Of a stretch of 21,732 nt of DNA, positions 6,818 through 14,627 are shown in pieces. Each line of letters opens with the position of its first letter. Positions within the stretch are counted from its first letter, which is position 1. The notes beneath the pieces were generated by a model, which worked only from the letters and a program-made list of their open reading frames with translations, made no database searches and had not been told where the DNA came from. The translations under genes and the position numbers were made by a program. This DNA is from Andeanibacterium sp035497315 (GTDB lineage: Bacteria; Pseudomonadota; Alphaproteobacteria; Sphingomonadales; Sphingomonadaceae), in NCBI GenBank assembly GCA_035497315.1, contig DATJDU010000010.1, forward strand, positions 1-21,732, in the 5' to 3' direction.

Positions 6818-8092
6818 ATGCATGACCTGCGATATATCCGTGAGAATCCCGCCGAGTTCGACGCGGGACTGGCCAAACGCGGGGCCGAACCGGCCTCGAT
6901 CGTGATCCTCGACCTCGATACGAGGAAGCGGGAGATCACCACACGCATGCAGGAGGCCCAGAGCCGCCGCAACGAAGCCTCCAAAGCGATCGGCGCGGCG
7001 ATGGGCAAGGGCGAGCTGGAACTGGCCGAAGAGCTGAAGCTCGAAGTGGCCGAACTGAAGCGCACCCTGCCCGCGCTTGAGGAAGACGAACGAGCGCTTT
7101 CTGCCGAGCTGGACGCGCTGCTGGCTGCGCTGCCCAATATCCCCGCGCATGACGTGCCGCAGGGCGCGGACGAGACGGACAATGTCGAAGTCGCCCGCTG
7201 GGGCACTCCGCGCGAATTCAATTTCACACCTCTGGAACATGCCGATCTCGGCCCGGCGCTGGGGCTGGATTTCGAGACTGGCGCCGCCATGTCGGGCGCG
7301 CGCTTCACATTCCTGCGCGGCCAGATGGCCCGGCTGCAGCGCGCCATCGGCCAGTTCATGCTCGATACGCAGACCATGCGGAATGCCTACACCGAATGCG
7401 CCGTGCCGCTGATGGTGCGCGATGAAGCGGTGTTCGGCACGGGGCAGCTGCCGAAGTTCGCCGAAGACCTGTTTCGCACCACCGATGGCCGCTGGCTGAT
7501 CCCCACTGCCGAGGTCAGCCTGACCAATGCTGTGCGCGAGCAGATCCTTGAGGAAAGCGCCTTCCCCATCCGCATGACCGCCCTTACCCCCTGCTTCCGC
7601 AGCGAGGCTGGCGCGGCCGGGCGCGATACGCGCGGCTATATCCGCCAGCACCAGTTCGAGAAGGTGGAACTGGTCAGCGTCTGCCGGCCCGACCAGTGGC
7701 AGGTGGAACACGACCACATGGTCCGCTCGGCCGAAACCATTCTCGAAGCGCTGGGCCTTCCCTATCGCAAGGTGCTGCTGTGCAGCGGCGACATGGGCGC
7801 CACCGCGAAGAAGACCTACGATCTCGAAGTGTGGCTGCCCGGCCAGGGCGCCTATCGCGAGATCAGCTCGATCAGCTGGTGCGGCGAATATCAGGCCCGC
7901 CGGATGAATACCCGCTTCAAGCCGGAAGGGTCGAAGCGCACTGAGTTCGTTCACACGCTCAACGGGTCCGGCCTCGCCGTGGGCCGCACGCTGGTGGCGA
8001 TCCTCGAGAATTACCAGCAGGCCGATGGTTCTGTGGAAGTGCCCGCCGCGCTGCAGCCCTATACGGGCGGGGTAACGGTGCTGGTTCCGTAA
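6818..8092 (+). CDS. serS: Serine--tRNA ligase
   Basis: A 424-residue class II aminoacyl-tRNA synthetase that charges tRNA-Ser with serine in the cytoplasm. The N-terminal antiparallel coiled-coil arm spans about residues 27-105 (rich in Glu, Lys and Arg). The catalytic core shows TAEVSLTN (230-237), motif 2 PCFRSEAG (258-265) with GYIRQHQFEKVEL after it, and motif 3 GSGLAVGRTLVAILENYQ near 383-400. Length and motifs are normal for the family. No Shine-Dalgarno sequence precedes the ATG. A CATAGC box 9-14 bases before the start raises the possibility of a very short leader. The surE gene follows after 49 bases. Confidence 0.97.
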   Translation: MHDLRYIRENPAEFDAGLAKRGAEPASIVILDLDTRKREITTRMQEAQSRRNEASKAIGAAMGKGELELAEELKLEVAELKRTLPALEEDERALSAELDALLAALPNIPAHDVPQGADETDNVEVARWGTPREFNFTPLEHADLGPALGLDFETGAAMSGARFTFLRGQMARLQRAIGQFMLDTQTMRNAYTECAVPLMVRDEAVFGTGQLPKFAEDLFRTTDGRWLIPTAEVSLTNAVREQILEESAFPIRMTALTPCFRSEAGAAGRDTRGYIRQHQFEKVELVSVCRPDQWQVEHDHMVRSAETILEALGLPYRKVLLCSGDMGATAKKTYDLEVWLPGQGAYREISSISWCGEYQARRMNTRFKPEGSKRTEFVHTLNGSGLAVGRTLVAILENYQQADGSVEVPAALQPYTGGVTVLVP

Positions 8093-8141
8093 TTTACGAT
8101 TTCCGTTCGGACTGAGCGAGCGGCTGAGAGAGTATCCTGCA

Positions 8142-8894
8142 ATGCGCATCCTCCTCACCAATGATGACGGCATCCACGCCCCAGGCATGGCAGTGCTGGA
8201 GGCGATCGCCGCCCGGCTGAGCGACGACGTGACCGTCTGCGCCCCGGCGGAAGAGAATTCGGGCGCAGGCCATTCGCTCACCCTGCATATGCCCGTACGC
8301 CTGCGCGAGCATGGCAATCAGCGCTATTCCGTGACCGGCACCCCGACTGACGCGGTGAACCTTGCCCTGCGCAAATTCTTTGCCGACCGGATGCCCGATC
8401 TGATCATCTCGGGCATCAACAATGGCGAAAATCTGGCCGACGATGTGACCTATTCGGGCACTATCTCGGCCGCGATGGAAGGCGCGCTGGCGGGCATTCC
8501 GGCTATCGCGCTGAGCCAGGCGATGCGCGACAGGGGCTTTGGCTTCGCCGCCGCCGAGATGTGGGCGGAAAAGGTCCTGCGCCCACTAGTGGACATGCAG
8601 ATGGCCAAGCGCAGCGTCATCAATGTCAACTTCCCACCCCTCCTCCCTGAAGATGTGCGCGGCATCCGGGTGACCCGGCAGGGCTTCCACGATTATGCAC
8701 GTGGCTCGCTGGTGGAAGGCTCCGATCCGCGCGGGCGCCCCTATTACTGGTTCGGGCTGGAAGACGTCGAGCACACACTGGACCACGGGACGGACCTTGA
8801 AGCGGTGGATGACGGATATATTTCCGTCACGCCCCTCCAGCTCGACCTCACGCACCACGCAGCCATCGGCGCTCTGGCGGATAGGTTCGCCTGA
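8142..8894 (+). CDS. surE: 5'/3'-nucleotidase SurE
   Basis: A 250-residue metal-dependent phosphatase acting on nucleoside monophosphates, associated with stationary-phase survival. The N-terminal LLTNDDGIHAPG carries the metal-binding Asp8-Asp9. Ser40 in PAEENSGAGHS and Asn93 in SGINNGEN complete the metal site. TGTPTDAVNLAL and VTYSGTISAAMEGA are also typical of the family. The length is normal. Its stop overlaps the start of the LysM/M23 gene in TGATG, implying translational coupling. The surE/peptidase neighbourhood recalls the surE-pcm-nlpD group of gammaproteobacteria, here without pcm or rpoS. Confidence 0.97.
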   Translation: MRILLTNDDGIHAPGMAVLEAIAARLSDDVTVCAPAEENSGAGHSLTLHMPVRLREHGNQRYSVTGTPTDAVNLALRKFFADRMPDLIISGINNGENLADDVTYSGTISAAMEGALAGIPAIALSQAMRDRGFGFAAAEMWAEKVLRPLVDMQMAKRSVINVNFPPLLPEDVRGIRVTRQGFHDYARGSLVEGSDPRGRPYYWFGLEDVEHTLDHGTDLEAVDDGYISVTPLQLDLTHHAAIGALADRFA

Positions 8895-9697
8895 TGCGCG
8901 CGCGCCGTGCCGCATTGTGCACTCTGCCCCTTGCGGCATTGCTGCTGATCGCGGCCACCAAAACCGAGAAACCCGAACCCGCGACAGAGACCGAACATGT
9001 CGTAGCCGCCGGCGAAACGCTGAGCGGCATCGCCAATCGCGCCAAGGTGCCGCTGGTTGCCATTGCCGAGGCGAACGGCCTTGCCGACCCCTATGTGGTC
9101 AAGCTGGGCCAGAAGCTGATCATCCCACGCCAGCGCAGCCATGAGGTGAAGCAGGGCGAGACCGGATTTGCCATTGGCTTTCAATATGGCGTGCCCTTCA
9201 GCCTCATCGCACAGGCTAACGGGATCAAGCCCGATGCAGTGCTGAAGGTCGGGCAGAAGCTGATCATCCCGGCGGTGATTTCAAACCCTAAGCCGATTGA
9301 GATCAAGGACCCCGCCTTTCGCCGCCCGCATGATGGAGCGGTGATCCTTGGGTGGCGTCGCCGCGCGGACGGCGGCGGGCACGAGGGGGTCGATTTTCGC
9401 GTGAAGGACGGCGACATGATCCGCGCCGCCGCTTCGGGCACGGTGATCTTCGCAGGCAAGGCGCCCGAACGTTTCGGTAATCTGGTGGTGATCGATCATG
9501 GCAACGGCTGGCACACGGCCTATGGCCACCTGGGAAAGGTTACCGTGAAGAAGGGTGAAACGATCCGTGCGGGCGAACGCATCGGCCTTGGAGGCCACAG
9601 TGGCGAGGCGACCGGGCCGGAGCTTCACTTCGAAATCCGCCAGAACGGGCAGCCGATAGATCCCGCACCCAGGCTGGGGCTGAAGGCGGGCGGCTGA
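8894..9697 (+). CDS. LysM-domain M23 metallopeptidase (NlpD/EnvC-like)
   Basis: A 267-residue exported cell-wall protein. An N-terminal hydrophobic signal (residues 7-21) is followed by two LysM repeats (about 34-78 and 82-126, both ending in GQKLIIP) and a C-terminal M23 domain (about 145-255). The zinc ligands and catalytic residues are present: His163 and Asp167 in GHEGVD, His212 in YGHL and His245 in LHFEI. Unlike E. coli NlpD it therefore looks enzymatically competent. No lipobox cysteine is visible, so it is probably periplasmic or peptidoglycan-bound rather than a lipoprotein. It is coupled to surE and to the downstream channel gene by TGATG overlaps. An amidase-activator role is possible. 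Confidence 0.93.
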   Translation: MRARRAALCTLPLAALLLIAATKTEKPEPATETEHVVAAGETLSGIANRAKVPLVAIAEANGLADPYVVKLGQKLIIPRQRSHEVKQGETGFAIGFQYGVPFSLIAQANGIKPDAVLKVGQKLIIPAVISNPKPIEIKDPAFRRPHDGAVILGWRRRADGGGHEGVDFRVKDGDMIRAAASGTVIFAGKAPERFGNLVVIDHGNGWHTAYGHLGKVTVKKGETIRAGERIGLGGHSGEATGPELHFEIRQNGQPIDPAPRLGLKAGG

Positions 9698-10743
9698 TGG
9701 CGCGGCCCTTTTCCGCCAGCCGCCGCTTCCGGCCCTTGCGCCGCGCGGTCGGCGTGCCGGTATGGGCCGATCTGGCGCTGCGCCTTTCCGCCGCGCTGGC
9801 ACTGATCTTTCTGGTCGTGCTGATCCATTACGCCGACCGTGATGGGTTGGTAGACAATCACGATGGCCAGGTGAGCTTTCTGGATGTCGTCTATTTCACG
9901 ATGATCTCCATCACCACCACGGGCTTTGGCGACATAGCCCCGATCAGCGACCGCGCCCGCCTGATCGAGGCCGTGATCGTCACCCCCATCCGTTTCGCGG
10001 TGATCTTCATTTTCGTGGGCACCGCCTATAATTTCATCATCAAGCGCAGCTGGGAGAAGTTCCACATGGCCCGCATCCAGAAACAGCTGTCCGGCCATAT
10101 CGTGGTGCTGGGCTTCGGTGTCAGCGGCTCGGAAGCCGTGGCCGAACTGATCGAGCGCGGCAGCGATCCCAGCTCCATCGTAGTGATGGACAGCAGCGAG
10201 GAACGGCTGCAGATCGCGGAGGACATGGGCTGCAATGTAATCTGCGCCGATGCCGCGCGCGACGAGAATTTGATCGCGGTGCGCATTGCCCAGGCGCAAA
10301 CGGTGCTGGTCTCCGCCGGGCGAGACGATGCCTCGATCCTGATCGTGCTCACCGTTCGCCATCTGGCGCCCAAGGTGCCGATCAGCGTGGTGGTGCGGGC
10401 AGAGGATAACGAAATCCTCGCCCGACAGGCCGGGGCAGACAATGTCATCAACCCGGTGCGCTTCACCGGGCTGCTGCTGGCCGGATCGGCACAGGGCAGC
10501 CATGTGGCGGATTATCTGGCGGATCTCGCCTCCGTCTCAGGGCGGGTCCAACTGGTCGAGCGGCCGGCACGGCTGGAGGAAATCGGCAAGCCGCTGAACG
10601 GCCTTGCGACTGGAGGCATGGGCCTGCGCATCTATCGCGGGGAAGAGGCGATCGGCTTCTGGGAAGACGGCGCAAAGGCGCTGAAGGCGGGCGATGTGGT
10701 GGTGGAAATCCTCCCCACCTGTGCCGGGGAAAGCCCTCAATAA
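9697..10743 (+). CDS. Two-TM potassium channel with cytoplasmic RCK (TrkA-N) domain
   Basis: A 348-residue protein. A basic N-terminus precedes membrane helix 1 (about residues 27-45), the pore loop with selectivity filter TTTGFGD (about 70-76), and membrane helix 2 (about 90-112). The regulator-of-K-conductance domain then starts with the dinucleotide motif GFGVSG at about residue 139. An acidic VVMDSSEERL closes the second strand. A C-terminal TrkA-C-like segment follows. The filter is TTTGFGD rather than TVGYGD, a variant common in bacterial channels of this type. The start overlaps the preceding stop in TGATG. The last seven bases overlap the 3' end of the convergent DUF1761 gene. Confidence 0.93.
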   Translation: MARPFSASRRFRPLRRAVGVPVWADLALRLSAALALIFLVVLIHYADRDGLVDNHDGQVSFLDVVYFTMISITTTGFGDIAPISDRARLIEAVIVTPIRFAVIFIFVGTAYNFIIKRSWEKFHMARIQKQLSGHIVVLGFGVSGSEAVAELIERGSDPSSIVVMDSSEERLQIAEDMGCNVICADAARDENLIAVRIAQAQTVLVSAGRDDASILIVLTVRHLAPKVPISVVVRAEDNEILARQAGADNVINPVRFTGLLLAGSAQGSHVADYLADLASVSGRVQLVERPARLEEIGKPLNGLATGGMGLRIYRGEEAIGFWEDGAKALKAGDVVVEILPTCAGESPQ

Positions 10744-11135
10744 AGCGCCAGATGCACCGCGCCCATGGCGGCCATGCCCACCAGAATATGGCCCGCGTCG
10801 ATCAGGAACAGCCGCAGCGGCCTGCGCTGAAACAGATAATTGATCCCTATCGCCGGGATCATCAGCGCCCCGCCGAAGCCCAGCGCAAACATCATGATCA
10901 CATGCGGCGGCGGGCTGGTGCGGGCAATCTGATGGCCCAGCATCCACGAGATCACCAGTTCGGCCAGGAAGCACAGGCCGAAGATCAACGGCATGTTGGC
11001 GCCGCGCAATTGCTCGTCCCGCAGGCCCGCCGCGCGCTGCCAGGCCTTGCCGAACAGCATGGTGTACCAGACCGCACCGACGGCGAAGAAGGCCAGTGCC
11101 CCCAGAAATACCGCCACGTAATTGATCGGACCCAT
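10737..11135 (-). CDS. DUF1761 family membrane protein
   Basis: A 132-residue hydrophobic protein with about four membrane helices (near residues 5-25, 48-68, 78-100 and 110-130). The N-terminal block MGPINYVAVFLGALAFFAVG and the following VWYTMLFGKAW match the DUF1761 pattern. Its function is unknown. The ATG at 11135 follows GGGAGG at good spacing, and this rules against the longer frame open to 11216. It converges on the potassium channel gene with a 7-base 3' overlap and diverges from rimO across 71 bases. Confidence 0.88.
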   Translation of the reverse strand: MGPINYVAVFLGALAFFAVGAVWYTMLFGKAWQRAAGLRDEQLRGANMPLIFGLCFLAELVISWMLGHQIARTSPPPHVIMMFALGFGGALMIPAIGINYLFQRRPLRLFLIDAGHILVGMAAMGAVHLALY

Positions 11136-11154
11136 GCTATAACCTCCCGGTCGG

Positions 11155-11170
11155 CGCGCATGATTGCGCG
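11155..11170. promoter_or_regulatory. Inverted repeat between the DUF1761 gene and rimO
   Basis: CGCGCA-TGAT-TGCGCG is a perfect 6+4+6 dyad in the 71-base divergent gap. It lies about 20 bases from the DUF1761 start and 37 from rimO. It could be an operator serving both genes, but such GC-rich dyads also arise by chance. Confidence 0.3.
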
Positions 11171-11206
11171 TGACTCCGCTGGTGAGGATAGTTAGGGGCG
11201 CGCGCC

Positions 11207-12583
11207 ATGGCCACAACTATCAAGGAAGCCCCCAAGGTCGGGATGGTCAGCCTCGGCTGCCCCAAGGCGCTTGTCGATTCCGAACGCATCCTCACACGCC
11301 TTCGGGCGGACGGTTACACGATGAGCCCCGACTATGCCGGGGCCGATGTGGTGCTGGTCAACACCTGCGGCTTCCTCGATTCCGCCAAGGAGGAAAGCCT
11401 TGCCGCCATTGGCGAGGCGATTGCCGAGAATGGCCGCGTGATCGTGACCGGCTGCATGGGCAATGAGGCCGAGCTGATCCGCGCCCGCTTCCCTGCCGTG
11501 CTGGCCGTCACCGGCGCCCATCAATATGAGCAGGTGGTGGAAGCCGTCCACGATGCTGCCCCACCCAGCCAGGGGCCCTTCGTGGACCTGATCCCGGCCC
11601 GCCCGGATCTGGCCGACATCAAGCTCACCCCGCGCCATTACAGCTACCTCAAGATTTCCGAGGGCTGCAATCACTCCTGCGCCTTCTGCATCATCCCCCA
11701 ATTGCGCGGCAAGCTGGTCAGCCGCCGGGTGGACGCCGTGCTGCGCGAGGCGGAAAAGCTGGTAGCCGCCGGCACGAAGGAACTGCTGGTCATCAGCCAG
11801 GACACTTCCGCCTATGGGGTCGACGTCCGGCATGAGGAGCGTGAGTGGAAGGGCCACCCCGTCCGCACCCATATGACCGACCTTGCCCGCGAACTGGGCC
11901 AGCTGCGCACGCCGGAAGGCGATACGCCCTGGGTACGGCTGCACTACGTCTATCCCTATCCCCATGTCGACGCGGTGATCCCGCTGATGGCCGAGGGCCT
12001 GCTCACTCCCTATCTCGACATTCCGTTCCAGCACGCCAGCCCCAGCGTGCTGAAGGCCATGAAGCGCCCGGCGAACGAGGCCAGGGTGCTCGAACGGCTG
12101 AAGGCCTGGCGCGAAATCTGCCCGGACATCGCGATCCGTTCCAGCTTCGTGGTCGGCTTCCCCGGCGAGACCGAGGCGGACTTCCAGTATCTGCTCGACT
12201 GGCTGGACGAAGCCCAGCTTGACCGTGTGGGCGCCTTCCGCTTCGAGCCGGTCGAAGGCGCGGCGGCCAACGACCTGCCCGGCGCCGTGCCGGAAGAGGT
12301 CAAGGAAGAACGCTACGCCCGGATCATGGAGAAGACCGAGGCGATCAGCGCTGCCAGGCTACAGGCGAAGATCGGCAGGACCCTGTCCGTCATCATCGAC
12401 GAAGTGGGCGAGCCGGACGAGGATGGCGACATCGGCGCCACCGGCCGCAGCCAGGCCGACGCCCCGGAAATCGACGGCGCCGTCTATCTGCGCAATGTCC
12501 CGGCCAGCCTGAAGCCGGGCGATTTCGTGCAGGTGGAAGTGGAAGACGCCGACGCGCACGATCTGTTCGGCGCGATTGTCTGA
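11207..12583 (+). CDS. rimO: Ribosomal protein S12 methylthiotransferase RimO
   Basis: A 458-residue radical-SAM enzyme that adds a methylthio group to an aspartate of ribosomal protein S12. The N-terminal UPF0004 domain shows MVSLGCPKALVDSE and NTCGFLDSA, with cysteines for the auxiliary iron-sulfur cluster and a third in VTGCMGNE. The radical-SAM motif CxxxCxxC is Cys154, Cys158 and Cys161 in EGCNHSCAFC. A C-terminal TRAM domain occupies about residues 375-458. The sequence GCPKALVDSE and the SFVVGFPGE block favour RimO over the tRNA enzyme MiaB. The start has AGGGG about nine bases upstream. It appears intact. Confidence 0.96.
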   Translation: MATTIKEAPKVGMVSLGCPKALVDSERILTRLRADGYTMSPDYAGADVVLVNTCGFLDSAKEESLAAIGEAIAENGRVIVTGCMGNEAELIRARFPAVLAVTGAHQYEQVVEAVHDAAPPSQGPFVDLIPARPDLADIKLTPRHYSYLKISEGCNHSCAFCIIPQLRGKLVSRRVDAVLREAEKLVAAGTKELLVISQDTSAYGVDVRHEEREWKGHPVRTHMTDLARELGQLRTPEGDTPWVRLHYVYPYPHVDAVIPLMAEGLLTPYLDIPFQHASPSVLKAMKRPANEARVLERLKAWREICPDIAIRSSFVVGFPGETEADFQYLLDWLDEAQLDRVGAFRFEPVEGAAANDLPGAVPEEVKEERYARIMEKTEAISAARLQAKIGRTLSVIIDEVGEPDEDGDIGATGRSQADAPEIDGAVYLRNVPASLKPGDFVQVEVEDADAHDLFGAIV

Positions 12584-12591
12584 TTCGGCGA

Positions 12592-12625
12592 TTCGTTCAG
12601 CCGGAATGGCGGCTGAGTGAACGAA
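12592..12625 (+). terminator. Hairpin after rimO
   Basis: TTCGTTCA (12592-12599) is a perfect reverse complement of TGAACGAA (12618-12625), and an inner GCC/GGC can extend the stem with a bulge. It begins eight bases after the rimO stop. No T tract follows, so this is a plausible but non-classical terminator. Confidence 0.5.
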
Positions 12626-12794
12626 ATCGGGATATCTTCACAAACTTCCCACATGTCGCGCATGCAACAAAGTTAAACGCGCACCTGATGGCGCCGGATA
12701 CGAGGTTCCACGGTTTGAAAGAGCCGCGTGGAGTCTGGCAGGCGATGGGCGTGTAGGAAAGCGAGAGCACAGGCAGGTGCGGTGCAGCCGATAC

Positions 12795-12834
12795 GGTGCC
12801 AGGTAATTTGGCACCAATGGACCCCATGGGTGCC
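12795..12834. terminator. Alternative hairpins between convergent rimO and the OmpV-like gene
   Basis: GGTGCCA-GGTAATT-TGGCACC (12795-12815) is a perfect 7-bp hairpin. Its right arm can instead pair with GGTGCC at 12829-12834, around the palindrome CCCATGGG. The site lies about 30 bases beyond the stop of the minus-strand OmpV-like gene and in the 282-base convergent gap. A bidirectional termination or mRNA-end role is the simplest reading. The rest of the gap shows no gene. Confidence 0.45.
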
Positions 12835-12865
12835 TACGCTCTCGCAATTTACCTCGCGCCGCCGC

Positions 12866-13666
12866 TCAGAAGGAGAAGGATATTCCGGCACTGCCAAAGA
12901 ACTGGTTGCTGTCGCCTTCGATCGCGACAATCGGGCTATTCTTGGCGTCGCCCAGGAGTTTGTTGTAACCCGCAGCGCCGAATAGCCCCAAGCCGCCGCC
13001 GAGCGAAAAATTTCCATTAATCAACACGCCGACATCCTGGAATCCACCTTCCGCGGAATATACTGGCAGCCCCGAGGCGAAAGCCCCGTCAGTATCCACA
13101 CCGAAATAGCGGTTCATGTAAGCGTCATCGCCATAGGTTGCATTCACACCGAACCCCAGGGTCAAACTCCGTGAAACCGGTACGCGATAAGTGATGGCCG
13201 GCTGGATGGTGTAGCCTTCGTGGACGTCACTGACATCGAACAAGGCTTTCGCCGTGATTTCGAATGTATCGCCAGGCGTCATCAGGTCCGGGAAGCCCAA
13301 CCCCGCAAAGCCGCCGACTTCCCACGCGTCGTCGATCTCCCCAAGCGCACCGATAGCCACGCTTTTGATGTCCTTTGGCCGCCGTCCGATGCGGAAATTT
13401 GCCGCAGGGCCAAGCATGACGTGATCGATCGGAAGCAGGTTCGCAACCAGGCCCGAGCCTTCTGTGCGAAGGAAAAACTGTTTGTACTGGAGCTGGAAAC
13501 CACCGAACGGTGTCACGCGGTATTCATCCGAACCCACATAGTCCGGCGCAATGATCGGGGCCACATAGATCGTGCCGTGGAGGCTGTTTTCATCCGGCTC
13601 GTTCTGGGCGGCACATGCCGTATGGATGCACAAGGACAGCGGAATTGAAAGATAGAGAAAACGCAT
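12866..13666 (-). CDS. MipA/OmpV family outer membrane protein
   Basis: A 266-residue protein with an N-terminal Sec signal (about residues 1-20, hydrophobic stretch FLYLSIPLSLCIH, cleavage likely after ACA). Alternating beta-barrel sequence follows. Family features include the early IYVAPIIAPDYVGSDEYRVTPFGG block and the closing FGSAGISFSF with a terminal phenylalanine, the usual outer-membrane insertion signal. MipA family members are barrel proteins; E. coli MipA links MltA with PBP1B, but most relatives have unknown roles. The ATG at 13666 has GAAGGTG upstream and avoids the longer frame that would run into the regulator. It is divergent from a TetR gene, so repression by that protein is a reasonable inference. 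Confidence 0.88.
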   Translation of the reverse strand: MRFLYLSIPLSLCIHTACAAQNEPDENSLHGTIYVAPIIAPDYVGSDEYRVTPFGGFQLQYKQFFLRTEGSGLVANLLPIDHVMLGPAANFRIGRRPKDIKSVAIGALGEIDDAWEVGGFAGLGFPDLMTPGDTFEITAKALFDVSDVHEGYTIQPAITYRVPVSRSLTLGFGVNATYGDDAYMNRYFGVDTDGAFASGLPVYSAEGGFQDVGVLINGNFSLGGGLGLFGAAGYNKLLGDAKNSPIVAIEGDSNQFFGSAGISFSF

Positions 13667-13785
13667 CGGAACACCTTCGGACTGTGAACGAACCGCCGCG
13701 CGACAGGCCGCCCGGATCAGGGCGTGGGCCAACTCGCTGTGGCGCTTCGCAAACTATCCTTGGAGAACCGCAGCCCATACTCGCT

Positions 13786-14484
13786 TTGGACGACGCGAAC
13801 CTGGCCCTTCCAAACCTATTCAGGCCCCGGAAAAACCCCCGCCAGGGCCGCGCGCAAGTGACCGTCGATGCGATACTGGAGGCGACTGCTCACATTCTGG
13901 CGCAGCGCGGCTACGATGGGACGACCACCAATCACGTGGCCGAACGCGCGGGCGTCAGCATCGGTTCGCTCTACCAGTACTTCCCAAGCAAGGAATCGCT
14001 GGTGGCGGCGCTGCTGCAAAGAAACGCCGAAGACAATCTGCGAACCTTGCGGGAGAGCATAGAGCAGGCGGAAGGAATGACGCTGGCCGGCGCGCTGCGA
14101 ACGATCGTGGACAGGTTTGTGGCCATGCACGCCCAGGCGCCAGCGCACCATGCGGCACTGTTGGACCGGGCGCCCCAGATCGGCATCGTGGAATGGGAAC
14201 GTCAGTCAACCGATGGTGTTCTACAGGTACTGGGCGATTTTCTGAGCCGGTACCGGTCCGAATTGCGGGATGGTCTGGATCTGGAGATGGCGCTGCCGGT
14301 GTTGGCGGCCATGGGCAATGCAGTGCTGGACCACGCACTGCGCAATAACCCGGGCAGGCTGAAGGACGAGGATATCCGCCACGAGATGGTGGTGGCGATA
14401 CTGGCCTATCTGACAGGCAGAATCAGCCCTCCGACAGAGGACGATCGCGCGGAAGACAGCCGGGCAACATCCCCAAAAAAATGA
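13786..14484 (+). CDS. TetR/AcrR family transcriptional regulator
   Basis: The N-terminal TetR helix-turn-helix is clear: VDAILEATAHILAQRGYDG, then TTNHVAERAGVSIGSLYQYF and PSKESLVAALL (about residues 27-72 from this start). A variable ligand-binding helical domain follows to residue 232. The start is uncertain. No ATG lies between 13615 and the HTH, and the TTG at 13786 gives a conventional short N-terminal arm. The ATG at 13615 would produce a 57-residue low-complexity extension overlapping the OmpV-like gene, and the GTG at 13858 would cut close to the HTH. It diverges from the OmpV-like gene and precedes the hydrolase by 143 bases. It may control either or both. Confidence 0.85.
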   Translation: MDDANLALPNLFRPRKNPRQGRAQVTVDAILEATAHILAQRGYDGTTTNHVAERAGVSIGSLYQYFPSKESLVAALLQRNAEDNLRTLRESIEQAEGMTLAGALRTIVDRFVAMHAQAPAHHAALLDRAPQIGIVEWERQSTDGVLQVLGDFLSRYRSELRDGLDLEMALPVLAAMGNAVLDHALRNNPGRLKDEDIRHEMVVAILAYLTGRISPPTEDDRAEDSRATSPKK

Positions 14485-14627
14485 GCCAGAAGGTGGGACG
14501 ACACGCACGGCCCCTCCAAGAAGCCTGCGTTTAACGGAGAAATGGTGCGCCCGCTGCACCGGAGCTATGCGAGTTGCCGCAGCATGGCCAATCTTGCACC
14601 TTGCGCTCCTATTCAGGAGGATTTGCG

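Noticed and set aside
11207..12583. MiaB instead of RimO
   Set aside because: Both share the radical-SAM motif, but the SLGCPKALVDSE start and overall block pattern fit RimO.
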